DNA of 64,000 nucleotides from Sphingobacterium sp. SRCM116780. Its GTDB lineage: Bacteria; Bacteroidota; Bacteroidia; Sphingobacteriales; Sphingobacteriaceae. Where the stretch lies: NCBI RefSeq assembly GCF_021442025.1, contig NZ_CP090446.1, positions 1,736,001 to 1,800,000 on the forward strand. The letters run 5' to 3'. The translations under genes and the position numbers were made by a program. The notes beneath the pieces are model-generated. The model searched no databases. It worked only from the letters and a program-made list of their open reading frames with translations, and was not told where the DNA came from. Position 1 is the first letter of the stretch. Every line of letters begins with the position of its first letter. Below, piece after piece: positions 36,772-46,558 of this stretch.

Positions 36772-38366
36772 CGCTCGCTATCCCTCATGGTTGATAACAA
36801 TAAATTTCTCAAATCAGTTAATGTATTAATATCTTCCACTTTTTTATCTCTCCGCCAGCGCAGAATCCGAGGAAAGCGTAATGCTAGTCCTGCTTTATGT
36901 CTTTTACTTTCAGCAATACCCTCAAAAGCAATTTCAAAAACCAATTCTGGTTTCACCGTTCGCACAGGACCAAATTTTTCAATGGCATTTTTAACAACAA
37001 AGCTATTTACCTCTTTAATTTCTTTATCTGTAAGCCCGGAATAAGCTTTCGCGATGGTAATAAATTGATCTCCCTCGCGGACGGCGAAGGTATAATCCGT
37101 AAAAAAGTTTGCTCTTCTCCCGCTCCCTTTCTGCGCATAGATCATAACGGCATCTATGGTAAAAGGCTCTATTTTCCATTTCCACCAATCTCCCCTTTTC
37201 CGACCGCTGTGATAGATAGAGTCTTGATGTTTCAACATGATACCTTCGCTATTCAGATCCCTTGATTTTTTGCGAAGTTCGATTAAAGATTCCCAAGAAG
37301 TAAAAGGAACAATTGGTGAGCATAGTAATGCATTGCCTATCGGCAATAGTTGTTCTAAAATAGCCCGTCTCTGTTTTAACGGTTCATTTCTATAATCTAT
37401 ACCTCCATATTCCATCACATCATAAGCATAAAAAGCAATGGGAGCCTGCTCAAGTTGCTTTTTAAGAACGTTTTTTCTATTTAACCGTTGCTGTAACGTA
37501 CTAAAAGATAAAACTTCATCCTGACGCATCGCTAATATTTCGCCATCGATGACCGTTCCATTAGGTAAGCCTGTCAATGCAATATGTAATTCAGGGAATT
37601 GATCGGTCACCAGTTCTTCACCACGAGACCAAATAAATAATTCATCATTCCGCTTAATAATTTGTCCTCTGATGCCATCCCATTTCCACTCTGCTTGCCA
37701 ATCAGAAATTGATCCTAACTCCTGTACAGGAACCTCCAAAGGATTTGCCAGACAAAAAGGATAAGGCCAAGAGCTATCCGTATTGACATGTACCCCATCC
37801 ATCAAATCTGAATAGCTTATTTTGTCGGGATCCCACTTCCCCATGATGCTATGGGTGATGTGATTACTATCTAAATGGGTTAATTTAGCTAAAGCAAGAA
37901 TCAAATTCTTGGCAGATACACCAATTCTAAAATTTCCTGAAATTAATTTATTAAAAACAAAACGTTCCTGCGTATTGAGCATGCCCCAAGCAGTTCGTAC
38001 AAACGATCTTTTTTCCTCATCCGTGCTCGTTGTTAAATCTTGTAAACCTCTTATCCAGTGATGCAAAGGAATGTCAGAATCTGAAGTTGCGAGTGGCAAT
38101 AACAGGGCTATGGTTTCACTGAGATCACCGACATTATGATAGCTTTCTGTGAATAACCATTCAGGTAGACCTGTAATTTCGATAATCCATTCTTTCAATA
38201 GCGAAGATTTAATCGTTCTCTTTGGTTTTTTACCTGTAAATAAAGCAATTACCCATACCTTGTCTGCATCATCGGCTTCGGAAAAGTATTGAGCCAACGC
38301 AGCTAATTTATCATTGGTCTTATTGCTTTGTTCAAGTTTTGAAATTAATGCTGTAAAACGTTTCAA
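36768..38366 (-). CDS. ATP-dependent DNA ligase (ligase-associated operon type)
   Basis: A 532-residue ATP-dependent ligase. N-terminal DNA-binding domain about 1-200; nucleotidyl-transferase motif I EWKWDGIRG with K228 as the adenylated lysine; motif III IWSRG; motif IV IDGEI; motif V LNSEGIMLK and motif Va region WWKWK; C-terminal OB domain. It seals nicks with ATP, in contrast to the NAD-dependent replicative ligase, which is not in the window. It overlaps the exonuclease gene by 4 bp and the helicase gene by 4 bp. Confidence 0.94.
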   Translation of the reverse strand: MKRFTALISKLEQSNKTNDKLAALAQYFSEADDADKVWVIALFTGKKPKRTIKSSLLKEWIIEITGLPEWLFTESYHNVGDLSETIALLLPLATSDSDIPLHHWIRGLQDLTTSTDEEKRSFVRTAWGMLNTQERFVFNKLISGNFRIGVSAKNLILALAKLTHLDSNHITHSIMGKWDPDKISYSDLMDGVHVNTDSSWPYPFCLANPLEVPVQELGSISDWQAEWKWDGIRGQIIKRNDELFIWSRGEELVTDQFPELHIALTGLPNGTVIDGEILAMRQDEVLSFSTLQQRLNRKNVLKKQLEQAPIAFYAYDVMEYGGIDYRNEPLKQRRAILEQLLPIGNALLCSPIVPFTSWESLIELRKKSRDLNSEGIMLKHQDSIYHSGRKRGDWWKWKIEPFTIDAVMIYAQKGSGRRANFFTDYTFAVREGDQFITIAKAYSGLTDKEIKEVNSFVVKNAIEKFGPVRTVKPELVFEIAFEGIAESKRHKAGLALRFPRILRWRRDKKVEDINTLTDLRNLLLSTMRDSER

Positions 38367-39382
38367 GAAGCAACCTCCTTCCCTGCCATTTCTCCTTCAT
38401 CTTCCTCTGTCCCAAACTGGGTTGAGACAGCTTCAGCAGAGATACCGATTTCTGATAAATAACGTGCAAAAACAGAGGTAAAGCCATGTGTGACATATAC
38501 TTTTTCCGCTCCTGTTGCACGAATTGCACTTGTCAGACCATTCCAATCAGCATGATCACTTAAAGCAAAACCTGCATCAGCACTTTGCCATCTCCGGTGC
38601 GATCGCACTTGCATCCATCCGGAACATACACCTACAGCTGCTGTATGTAAACTCTTGATCCACTTGGTATCCTGCATCGCTGGTGGAACAATTAAAATAC
38701 CGCCCTGCAATTCATCTTTACTCATCTCTGCGGTTATTTTTGTATGAAAAGGTAGTGGAACACCAGCATGTTCAATCGCTTCATTTAATCGAGCAATACT
38801 ATTATGCACATAGATCGGCATATGTCCAGCTAAATTTTGCAGTAGCCGTTGTGCTTTTCCCAAACTATAAGCAATCAGAACTGTGGTTTTATGATCCACT
38901 TGATTCTGTGTCGCCCATTGTTTGATATCCGCAATTATATTTTCCTGAGGCAACCAATTGTAAATAGGAAGACCAAAGGTACTCTCCGAAACAAAAGTAT
39001 GGCACTTAACGGGTTCAAAAGCGGTACTGATGCCATCGTACTCGATTTTATAATCCCCAGAAATAACACAAACCTCCCCTTTATAAGCCAAACGAACTTG
39101 CGCTGAACCAATTACATGACCAGCGGGATGAAAAGAAATTTGCACACCATTTCTGACAACTGTTTCCCCATAAGCTAATGATTCGACAACCAGATCTTCA
39201 CTAATTCTACACTTAATAATAGCCTTGGTTAAATGGTGGCATAGGTAGTATTTGTTTCCCCACCGAACATGATCAGCATGTCCATGCGTCGTTACAGCAT
39301 AATCAACGGGCAACCAAGGATCAATATAAAAGTCACCCTGTTTGCAATAAATACCTCTATTTGTAAATGTTATTAAAGCCAT
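38363..39382 (-). CDS. Ligase-associated DNA exonuclease (SNM1-like metallo-beta-lactamase fold)
   Basis: A 339-residue metallo-beta-lactamase-fold nuclease. The motif HGHADH (TTHGHADHVRWG) supplies zinc ligands; HPAGHVIGSAQ, SGDYKIEYDG and SDHADW follow in the order of the SNM1/Artemis/beta-CASP group. First gene of the operon, so the likely transcription start is upstream of 39382 in the 122-bp space that it shares with the divergent operon. It is expected to trim DNA ends before ligation. Confidence 0.93.
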   Translation of the reverse strand: MALITFTNRGIYCKQGDFYIDPWLPVDYAVTTHGHADHVRWGNKYYLCHHLTKAIIKCRISEDLVVESLAYGETVVRNGVQISFHPAGHVIGSAQVRLAYKGEVCVISGDYKIEYDGISTAFEPVKCHTFVSESTFGLPIYNWLPQENIIADIKQWATQNQVDHKTTVLIAYSLGKAQRLLQNLAGHMPIYVHNSIARLNEAIEHAGVPLPFHTKITAEMSKDELQGGILIVPPAMQDTKWIKSLHTAAVGVCSGWMQVRSHRRWQSADAGFALSDHADWNGLTSAIRATGAEKVYVTHGFTSVFARYLSEIGISAEAVSTQFGTEEDEGEMAGKEVAS

Positions 39383-39504
39383 GACCTTAATAACAAGCCT
39401 GATGGCAATTAGTTCATCCTTCTCCCATTATTGTCTGCCCATCAAACTATTTACCGACCCAATTGTTAATCCTATACGATCTACTTATTTAAGCGAATAT
39501 ACAT

Positions 39505-40290
39505 ATGGAAATACATTATGTTTTAGAAGAAAAAGGTGGACCAGTCCTCGCATTGGCCATCCACGATGGACATCAACTAGCGGATCAACTTGCTCCTTTC
39601 ATGAACCTTTCAGCATCAGAACGACGAAGAGAAGAAGACCCCTTTACAGGATTATTAACGGATATTGGTACCAATCGGTTCATTGTTAAAACATCCAGGT
39701 TCCAAGTCGATCTCAACAGACCTATTCAAGATTCCGTTTACCTACGGCCCGATCAAGCTTGGGGTCTACACGTATGGAGAGAAACACCTTCTAAAACAAT
39801 GATAGAACAAATCCGTCACTCCTATCGCTATATCCAAAAAGTACTGTCCTCTGTTATCGAAAAAAGCATTCAACGTTATGGTTATTTTATCATTTATGAT
39901 ATTCATAGCTATAATGCCAAACGCTTAGGTCCTGATGAGACTATTGATACTAACGCGAATCCGCAGATAAATATTGGAACTATCCATAACAAAGGTATTT
40001 GGAGACCGCTGATCGACACATTTATGAAATATCTGACAGAGAACAACATTAACGGACAATCCATTGATGTACGAGAAAATGTGAAATTCTCAGGTGGTTA
40101 TCTTTCTCAATGGATTACCAGTAAATATGGACAAAAAGGTTGTGTCCTATCAATTGAATTTAGAAAAGATTTTATGAATGAATGGACAGGGATTCCAAAT
40201 CTCAACCATGTCGAAGCGCTTAGAAAATTATTACACTCTTCCCTATCTTTCATAAAACAAAGCTATCAACATCATTATGGATCCAAGTAA
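39505..40290 (+). CDS. N-formylglutamate amidohydrolase-family protein
   Basis: A 261-residue soluble protein of the FGase family (zinc-dependent N-formylglutamate deformylases). Recognisable pieces: LAIHDGHQLAD at the start (the HxG ligand region), DLNRP, IIYDIHSYN and VLSIEFRKDFMNEW. The protein is not next to the hut operon, where a classic HutG-type FGase would be; the hut operon here uses formimidoylglutamase instead. Its stop overlaps the start of the DUF1704 gene by 14 bp, so it works with that protein and the ATP-grasp ligase. A hydrolase of a formylated or acylated peptide or amino acid is plausible. Confidence 0.85.
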   Translation: MEIHYVLEEKGGPVLALAIHDGHQLADQLAPFMNLSASERRREEDPFTGLLTDIGTNRFIVKTSRFQVDLNRPIQDSVYLRPDQAWGLHVWRETPSKTMIEQIRHSYRYIQKVLSSVIEKSIQRYGYFIIYDIHSYNAKRLGPDETIDTNANPQINIGTIHNKGIWRPLIDTFMKYLTENNINGQSIDVRENVKFSGGYLSQWITSKYGQKGCVLSIEFRKDFMNEWTGIPNLNHVEALRKLLHSSLSFIKQSYQHHYGSK

Positions 40291-42115
40291 AGCAATAGCA
40301 AAAGCAGTTACATCCATCATACAAAAAGAACCCGTTCATATCCAGTTTTCGAAAGATAGTAAACTTGTTCTTAAACGCATCAGTCCATTACTTTTGATTT
40401 ATCGGATACCTACTGGTGGGAAAGATCAGATGATATCCAATTTAGCTAAATCAGAAACCTGCTCACTGGTAGGCAAAGAATCTGATCTGGACTTTACTGC
40501 GGTTATTACTCCTATTATTCGACAACTTATTGATGAATTTGGAGCCTGCCAACTGATAGAAATTTGGCAAGATAAAGACATGGAGGCTGATGTCACCATT
40601 CATATTTCACAAAAATCAGCCTTATCAGTTGCTCAAAAATTTATCAAAGATTTTAAAACCGATGAGCAAAACCTAGGTTTAACAAGTGAAATTAAAAAGG
40701 ATGCTAAATCACCAAAACCTCCTGAAACATCTCCGATTATCAATCTGTTAGCAGCGGAATTCAAACAATTGCTTTACATGGGAATAGCGATCAAACCGCA
40801 TTACTTAGATACAGTATCAGGGACGGTTTATCCTCTTATTCTCAGGAATTACCGAGATCTATTTACAAAAAGCTTACGAAAGAGTTTTTTAGAATTTGTA
40901 CGTCTGCATACTTCTTTAAAAGTCTCGCAATTCAGAATGTTAAAAACCACAGAACTGCAACCCCTTGTTCTGGAAATTGATCAAAGTTTAGCCGCTGAAA
41001 GTCAAAAGTTTGATTTTTTGTTGTTAGTCAGTCCCTTAAACGCTCGTGAAGCTTGGTTACAATTTAAAAAAGATAAATTTCTGAAATCTCCGAAATTTCG
41101 GTACAGACCCATGCCGATAGATCCCGAATTGGTCAAGCGTAATTTATATAATTTGCAGATAGAAGATATCGATGATCCAACGATCGCTTATCTTTTTAGA
41201 GACAAACGAAAAGAATTGGACGCCATGATGACCATGCTCATCGATCGAGGTAATGAAGGATTTTTGCTTGGTAGTCTACAGGTTTTTGGCAATGTCAATG
41301 ATCATTTATTGGAAACAGCAAAAGCCATATTATTCGTGTACGAACATGTTGGAAGAAAATCTACCCCTCCTAAAAAACTCATCAACGCCACCGAATTTGC
41401 CAAGCTAGCAAAAGAAGAATTACAATACTTAAGACTACAGCTCCCTTCTTTGGAGACTGGTGTTCGGATTCGAGAAGATATTACAGGTATCATGGTCAAT
41501 CGTGGCGTTCTGAATATCAGTAAGTACTATGAAATAGAAGAATCCAGGGCAATTGCCCTGATACAGCATGAAGTCGGGACACACATTGTCACCTACTTTA
41601 ATGGGAAGTCACAACCTTTTAAACTTTTCAGCCTTGGTGTACCGGGTTATGAACAATTGCAGGAAGGACTCGCTGTATTCTCAGAATATATGGTCAATGA
41701 ACTCAGTGCAGAGCGATTGCGTATTATTGCTGCTCGAGTGGTTGCCGTACATCATATGTTAGCCGGTCATAATTTCAGCGATACATTCTTCTTATTGGTT
41801 GATCAATATCATTTTATTGAAGAAACAGCTTTTCACATCTGTACACGTGTATATCGAGGAGGAGGTTTTACCAAGGATGCCCTGTATCTCAAGGGATTGA
41901 TGAGCATCATTACCTACATTCGAGAAGGAAGAGATCTCTCTACGCTTCTTATTGGCAAGATCAGAGAAGATTATATCCCCATCGTAAAAGAATTAACACA
42001 AAGAGGTCTTCTACGTAACCCTATCTTGAAACCACGTTACTTATCAGATCCTTATATAGCGAATTTAGAAAGAATAAAATCAGGAGATAATATTTTCAAC
42101 CTTTCCAATTATTAA
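40277..42115 (+). CDS. DUF1704 (QEGLA-motif) putative metallocarboxypeptidase
   Basis: A 612-residue protein of the DUF1704 family, sometimes named flavohemoglobin-expression-modulating QEGLA protein. It has a zinc-peptidase-like H431-E432-x-x-x-H436 (QHEVGTHIV) and QEGLA at 462-466, whose Glu463 could be the third ligand. The animal tubulin tyrosine carboxypeptidase MATCAP belongs to the same family, so a peptidase acting on a C-terminal residue is a fair guess. The first 150 residues are less conserved. It overlaps the FGase-like gene by 14 bp and is followed 11 bp later by the ATP-grasp ligase. No signal peptide, so cytoplasmic. Confidence 0.88.
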   Translation: MDPSKAIAKAVTSIIQKEPVHIQFSKDSKLVLKRISPLLLIYRIPTGGKDQMISNLAKSETCSLVGKESDLDFTAVITPIIRQLIDEFGACQLIEIWQDKDMEADVTIHISQKSALSVAQKFIKDFKTDEQNLGLTSEIKKDAKSPKPPETSPIINLLAAEFKQLLYMGIAIKPHYLDTVSGTVYPLILRNYRDLFTKSLRKSFLEFVRLHTSLKVSQFRMLKTTELQPLVLEIDQSLAAESQKFDFLLLVSPLNAREAWLQFKKDKFLKSPKFRYRPMPIDPELVKRNLYNLQIEDIDDPTIAYLFRDKRKELDAMMTMLIDRGNEGFLLGSLQVFGNVNDHLLETAKAILFVYEHVGRKSTPPKKLINATEFAKLAKEELQYLRLQLPSLETGVRIREDITGIMVNRGVLNISKYYEIEESRAIALIQHEVGTHIVTYFNGKSQPFKLFSLGVPGYEQLQEGLAVFSEYMVNELSAERLRIIAARVVAVHHMLAGHNFSDTFFLLVDQYHFIEETAFHICTRVYRGGGFTKDALYLKGLMSIITYIREGRDLSTLLIGKIREDYIPIVKELTQRGLLRNPILKPRYLSDPYIANLERIKSGDNIFNLSNY

Positions 42116-42126
42116 CATACGATCCT

Positions 42127-43134
42127 ATGAAAATCGCATTTGTTATCAATCAAACCCACAAAGAAAAAGCTGGTTTTACGACAACATTATTAGCCTATAG
42201 TGCCCTCCAACGTGGTCATTCCGTCTATTATATTGGTTTGGCAGATTTTGTCTATCTTGATCACGACAAGATCGCCGCTCATGCTCGAATCATACGTCAG
42301 ATAGGCAATATTGCTGACACTCAACAATTGATAGATGCCCTTAAGTCCACCAGCAAAGAACGTGTGTTTATGGATGATTTTGATGTCCTTTGGCTCCGAT
42401 TTGATCCTGTTCTTGACATGATTAATAGACCTTGGGCTGCGGCAATGGGATTGCAATTTGCACAACTGGCGCAAAAACTTGGTGTACGCGTACTCAATGA
42501 TCCCCGTGCACTCGTTGATGCAGAAAACAAGCTTTATCTGGAGAATTTCCCTGAAGAAATTCGTCCCCGTACCATCGTGACCCGAAGTTATGATGATGTC
42601 AAACAATTTTTTGAGGAGCAGCATCATGAAATTATCCTAAAACCATTAAAAGGATCTGGTGGTAAGAACGTATTTCTGGTCAATAAGCAAGAAAGTAAAA
42701 ACCTCAAACAAATTGTGGAAGTGATCTGTCGAGACGGCTATTTAATCGCGCAGGAATACCTCCCAAAAGCGCAGTATGGAGATATTCGTTTCTTCCTACT
42801 CAATGGAAAACCATTAATCCGGAACGGAAAGTACGCAAGCGTCCATCGTGTACAATCTACTGGCGAAATCAGAAGCAATATCCATCAAGGAGCCAAGGCT
42901 CAAAAAGCTGTCATCAGCCCTGAAATGCTTCAAATGGTGGAAAAGGTTGCTGAAAAACTCATACAAGATGGTATGTACTTCGTAGGATTAGACATCATTG
43001 ATGATAAAATAATGGAGATCAATGTCTTTAGTCCTGGAGCATTACTCCAAGCATCAGAACTGAATGGCGAAGATTATGCAGCTGCAATTATTGAAGATCT
43101 TGAAAAATCCAATGGAAAAAATAAAACGGAATAA
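42127..43134 (+). CDS. ATP-grasp ligase (glutathione synthetase-like)
   Basis: A 335-residue ATP-grasp enzyme with the order of GshB/RimK proteins: N-terminal substrate domain (KIAFVINQTHKEKAG), LNDPRALVDAENKLYLENFP, ATP-binding EIILKPLKGSGGKNVFLV, IAQEYLPKAQYGDIRFFLLNG, and the metal site GLDIIDDKIMEINVFSPG. Such enzymes form an amide bond using ATP. Its partner genes, an FGase-like amidohydrolase and a peptidase-like DUF1704 protein, suggest synthesis and trimming of a small peptide rather than glutathione itself; there is no gshA in the window. Confidence 0.88.
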   Translation: MKIAFVINQTHKEKAGFTTTLLAYSALQRGHSVYYIGLADFVYLDHDKIAAHARIIRQIGNIADTQQLIDALKSTSKERVFMDDFDVLWLRFDPVLDMINRPWAAAMGLQFAQLAQKLGVRVLNDPRALVDAENKLYLENFPEEIRPRTIVTRSYDDVKQFFEEQHHEIILKPLKGSGGKNVFLVNKQESKNLKQIVEVICRDGYLIAQEYLPKAQYGDIRFFLLNGKPLIRNGKYASVHRVQSTGEIRSNIHQGAKAQKAVISPEMLQMVEKVAEKLIQDGMYFVGLDIIDDKIMEINVFSPGALLQASELNGEDYAAAIIEDLEKSNGKNKTE

Positions 43135-43261
43135 AAGAAATAATATAGGCTCAAAAAACGTGAAGGTAAAGCATGAATGAAAATACGATTTGAATAGATT
43201 AATTAAAATTTATTCTATATCTTAAAGTCAAATTCAATCGCATTAAAAAGAACTTTTAACA

Positions 43262-44221
43262 GTGGAACCACTCAATAGATTTGATCGTATACTTGCAATT
43301 TTAATCCAGCTACAATCAAAAAAAACAATAAAAGCACAGGAATTGGCTGAGCGTTTTGAGGTAAGCTTAAGAACGATTTATCGGGATATTAAAAGTTTAA
43401 TTGCTGCTGGTATACCGATTATTGGTGAAGCTGGAGTAGGTTACGAACTTGTAGAAGGGTATAAAATACCACCCATGATGTTTTCTAAAGCTGAAATCAC
43501 AAGCTTTGTTGCTGCTGAAAAGCTCGTATATAAATTTATCGATCAGGAATTGAAAAATCATTTTTCCGCTGCACTCTATAAATTAAAATCCATCGTGCGT
43601 AGTGCTGATAAAGATTGGATGGAGACGATTGATAAACATGTTGTCATGAAATCCAATCAGCACAGTCAACTGAGTAGTGCCTTACCCAATACATTAACCG
43701 TTCTTTTTCAATCTATCGCACAAAAAAATATATTAGAAATAAGTTATCAGGCAACTTATCAACAAGAATCTATTCAAAGAGAAATTGAACCTATCGGAGT
43801 TTTTCATGAAAATAATCATTGGTATATCTACGCCTTTTGCTTAGTTCGAAACGACTACAGACAATTTCGAACCGATCGCATTTCCAATATAAAAATCTTA
43901 GATCAAACACAGTTTAAACAGCACCCCGATCTGGAACAGTATCTAGCAGAAAGAGAAGTAGAAGTGGAACGCACACGTGTCATCATTCAAGTTGATCAAC
44001 AATTTGCCCATTATTTACATTGGGAAAGGAAATATTTCGGCTTCCAAGAGGAAACGATAAAAAATGGAAAAGTCAAGATGGTCTTTGATGTCAAAAATGT
44101 TCATATGGGCTTTGCGAGATGGTTTATGATGTTTGGAGATCATGCAGATATCATCAGCCCAAAAGCATTAAAAGAAAAAGTAAAAGAATTACTCCAATTA
44201 CAACTATTACGTTTAGAATAA
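43262..44221 (+). CDS. HTH-WYL transcriptional regulator
   Basis: A 319-residue regulator with GTG start (no ATG available near the N terminus). Residues 1-60 are a DeoR-like winged helix (KAQELAERFEVSLRTIYRDI); residues about 140-225 form the WYL domain (IEPIGVFHENNHWYIYAFCLVRNDYRQFRTDRI), followed by the WCX part. WYL domains bind small ligands or nucleic acids and regulate metabolic and defence genes. It lies 127 bp after the ATP-grasp gene on the same strand and is the only regulator near that operon. Confidence 0.9.
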   Translation: MEPLNRFDRILAILIQLQSKKTIKAQELAERFEVSLRTIYRDIKSLIAAGIPIIGEAGVGYELVEGYKIPPMMFSKAEITSFVAAEKLVYKFIDQELKNHFSAALYKLKSIVRSADKDWMETIDKHVVMKSNQHSQLSSALPNTLTVLFQSIAQKNILEISYQATYQQESIQREIEPIGVFHENNHWYIYAFCLVRNDYRQFRTDRISNIKILDQTQFKQHPDLEQYLAEREVEVERTRVIIQVDQQFAHYLHWERKYFGFQEETIKNGKVKMVFDVKNVHMGFARWFMMFGDHADIISPKALKEKVKELLQLQLLRLE

Positions 44222-44224
44222 AAA

Positions 44225-44253
44225 AGAAGACCTGATAACAGATCAGGTCTTCT
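44225..44253 (+). terminator. Terminator of WYL regulator gene
   Basis: Perfect 12-bp stem AGAAGACCTGAT / ATCAGGTCTTCT (44225-44236, 44242-44253), 5-nt loop, followed by CCTATTTT; it begins 3 bp after the stop codon. Confidence 0.85.
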
Positions 44254-44374
44254 CCTATTTTAACAAAAGCATACACATAAGTTCTTTAACTCCAAAACGA
44301 TAGCACTATTTCAATACCTGTTCAGTCTTCCATAGTGACAATACGCTTGTTATTTCATTTATGGTCGTTTAAGT

Positions 44375-44845
44375 TTAGCGTTCCCAGAAAAAAGGAGGTT
44401 CGATTCCTAATGCCCTCAAGTACACATAACCCTGTCCACGGTGGTGAATTTCATTATCTATAAAATATAGAATGTTATCAATAATGGGAAATTCATATTG
44501 ACCAAACAGATTAAAGGTCTTATGAAAATCTTCTTCCTGAAGTTGTGCCCATAATTGTTTCAGCTCCTCTGTATGTTGATCCCATATCGCTAAAATTTCA
44601 ACTTTTGTATTGTAACTATTCTTTTCGCCATAAGCTTCTACCGTCTGATTCACAATACCTGTTAACCCTGGTACGGCAATCGCTATCAATTCATTAGCCA
44701 TCTCACCAAATGTGCGCATATTAGCCAATGAAAAAGTGAATAGTTTATCTTCAGGAAACTTTTCAATTACTCTTTTGGTTAGATTTCGATGTCCCAACCA
44801 ATACTTCAATAATTCCTCTTTTGTAATAACTGCTATCGTGTTCAT
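44375..44845 (-). CDS. DinB-family protein
   Basis: A 156-residue four-helix bundle protein. Metal-site His residues of the family are present: the His in YWLGHRNL near the start, WDQHTEEL and DNEIHHRGQGYVYLRALG near the C terminus. DinB_2 proteins include thiol-dependent S-transferases and damage-inducible proteins, but most have no proven substrate. Single gene. Confidence 0.88.
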   Translation of the reverse strand: MNTIAVITKEELLKYWLGHRNLTKRVIEKFPEDKLFTFSLANMRTFGEMANELIAIAVPGLTGIVNQTVEAYGEKNSYNTKVEILAIWDQHTEELKQLWAQLQEEDFHKTFNLFGQYEFPIIDNILYFIDNEIHHRGQGYVYLRALGIEPPFFWER

Positions 44846-44915
44846 GTCTTTTATGATTTGATTTATATAACAAAAGTAGGCTAGTCATTGACAACAGTTT
44901 GTCAGTAGAAAAAAT

Positions 44916-46454
44916 TTATTTTGGCATAACTTTATATGTCGGATCCTCTTCAGAAATTTCTATTTGTACGGGACTATTGGCTTTTTTTAGTATAGCCATA
45001 CAATCAGGACTTAAATGTCTTAAATGAACAATTTTCGATTGAGATTCATATCGGCTAGCCAGTTTATTAACCGCATCTATAGCACTCATATCTGTTATTT
45101 TACTCTCTTTAAAATCGATAATCACTTTTTCGGGATCATCATCAATATCAAACTTTTCTAAAAATCCGGTAACCGAACCAAAGAATAGCGGACCGTAGAT
45201 TTCATATACCTTATTCCCCTGTTCATCCGTTGTTTTTCGAGCACGAATGCGTTTTGCATTATCCCAAGCAAATACCAAAGCAGAAATGATGACACCGACT
45301 AACACTGCTAAAGCCAAATTATGCAAAACAATGGTAATCAATGCGACAAGCACACCAACGAAAATATCAGATTTCGGCATTTTGTTAATAATTCGAAAAG
45401 AAACCCATTGAAATGTTCCAATAGCAACAACCATCATAACACCTACTAAAGCAGCCATTGGTATCCGTTCTATAAATGGTGAAGCGACAAGAATAATTGC
45501 AAGAATAGTTAAAGCACCTATAATTCCCGATAAACGAGATCTGGAACCCGCATTGATATTAACCAATGTTTGTGCGACCATCGCACAACCACCCATACCT
45601 CCAAAAAAGCCATTTACGAAATTCGCTGTCCCTTGCGCCATAGCTTCCCGATTCGCATGACCTTTCGTACTGGTAATCTCATCCACCATTGATAGTGTTA
45701 GCAAAGATTCAATCAGACCAACAGCAGCCATAACCAATGCAAATGGAAAAATAATGGTTAGTGATTCCCAATTCAAAGGAATGGTTGGGATATTAAAACT
45801 CGGTAAACTCCCTTTAACAGAAGCAATATCTCCAACGGTTTTCGTATCAATTTTAAAAATGTATACCAAAAGAAAAGTAGCAAAAATAGCCACTAATGAA
45901 GCAGGAATAGCTTTTGAAAGTTTAGGAAATGCATAAACCACAACCGCCGCGAATAATGTTAAACCCAACATAATATACCCCGTCGAACCCGATAACCAAT
46001 GACTGACACCTGAAGCATCAACCCATTTAAACTGCTCTACCTGAGACATAAAGATAATAACAGCTAAACCATTAAGGAAGCCATACATAACAGGTTGTGG
46101 AATCAATCGCACAAACTTTCCAAGCTTCAAAGCACCTACTAAAAACTGTAAAATACCTGCCAATACCACAGTAGCAAATAAATACTCGATTCCATGCATC
46201 TGAATCAAGGCAATCAGCGTCACAATAGTTGCTCCCGCTCCACCTGAAATCATTCCAGGTCGCCCACCTAGTATAGCAGTGATCAACCCCATCATAAAAG
46301 CAGCGTACAAACCTGTTAAAGGTGATAAACCAGCGAGAATAGCAAATGATAACGATTCGGGAATCATGGTCATTGCTACTGTCAATCCAGCTAAAATTTC
46401 TACGCTATAATTGATTTTACCATGTGGATTTAAATATCGAAGTAGTGCGTTCAT
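44916..46454 (-). CDS. SulP-family anion transporter with STAS domain
   Basis: A 512-residue inner-membrane transporter. About 12-14 membrane segments with the family signature PESLSFAILAGLSPLTGLYAA split as MTMIPESLSFAILAGLSP and GLYAAFMMG, and GFFGGMGGCAMVAQTLVN. The C-terminal STAS domain begins near 400 (VIDFKESKITDMSAIDAVNKL). The family carries sulfate, bicarbonate or dicarboxylates; the substrate is not readable. A distant SulP paralogue lies at 53238. Sulfate uptake or export could matter for sulfatase activity in this genome, but there is no direct link. Confidence 0.92.
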   Translation of the reverse strand: MNALLRYLNPHGKINYSVEILAGLTVAMTMIPESLSFAILAGLSPLTGLYAAFMMGLITAILGGRPGMISGGAGATIVTLIALIQMHGIEYLFATVVLAGILQFLVGALKLGKFVRLIPQPVMYGFLNGLAVIIFMSQVEQFKWVDASGVSHWLSGSTGYIMLGLTLFAAVVVYAFPKLSKAIPASLVAIFATFLLVYIFKIDTKTVGDIASVKGSLPSFNIPTIPLNWESLTIIFPFALVMAAVGLIESLLTLSMVDEITSTKGHANREAMAQGTANFVNGFFGGMGGCAMVAQTLVNINAGSRSRLSGIIGALTILAIILVASPFIERIPMAALVGVMMVVAIGTFQWVSFRIINKMPKSDIFVGVLVALITIVLHNLALAVLVGVIISALVFAWDNAKRIRARKTTDEQGNKVYEIYGPLFFGSVTGFLEKFDIDDDPEKVIIDFKESKITDMSAIDAVNKLASRYESQSKIVHLRHLSPDCMAILKKANSPVQIEISEEDPTYKVMPK

Positions 46455-46558
46455 GTTGATGCTATTGAAAGCGCAAAAATACAGAAAGTTCTAACGGGTT
46501 GTGCATAGTTTAGACCATATTATTATCTTTATCAGAAATCCATTGATTATCGGAAATT

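Noticed and set aside
36682..37265. Plus-strand ORFs opposite the ligase and helicase genes
   Set aside because: They are mirror readings of strongly conserved minus-strand genes.
39505..40290. Assignment of the FGase-like protein to the histidine pathway
   Set aside because: The hut operon has its own formimidoylglutamase, which yields glutamate directly, and this gene is tied by overlap to DUF1704 and the ATP-grasp gene.
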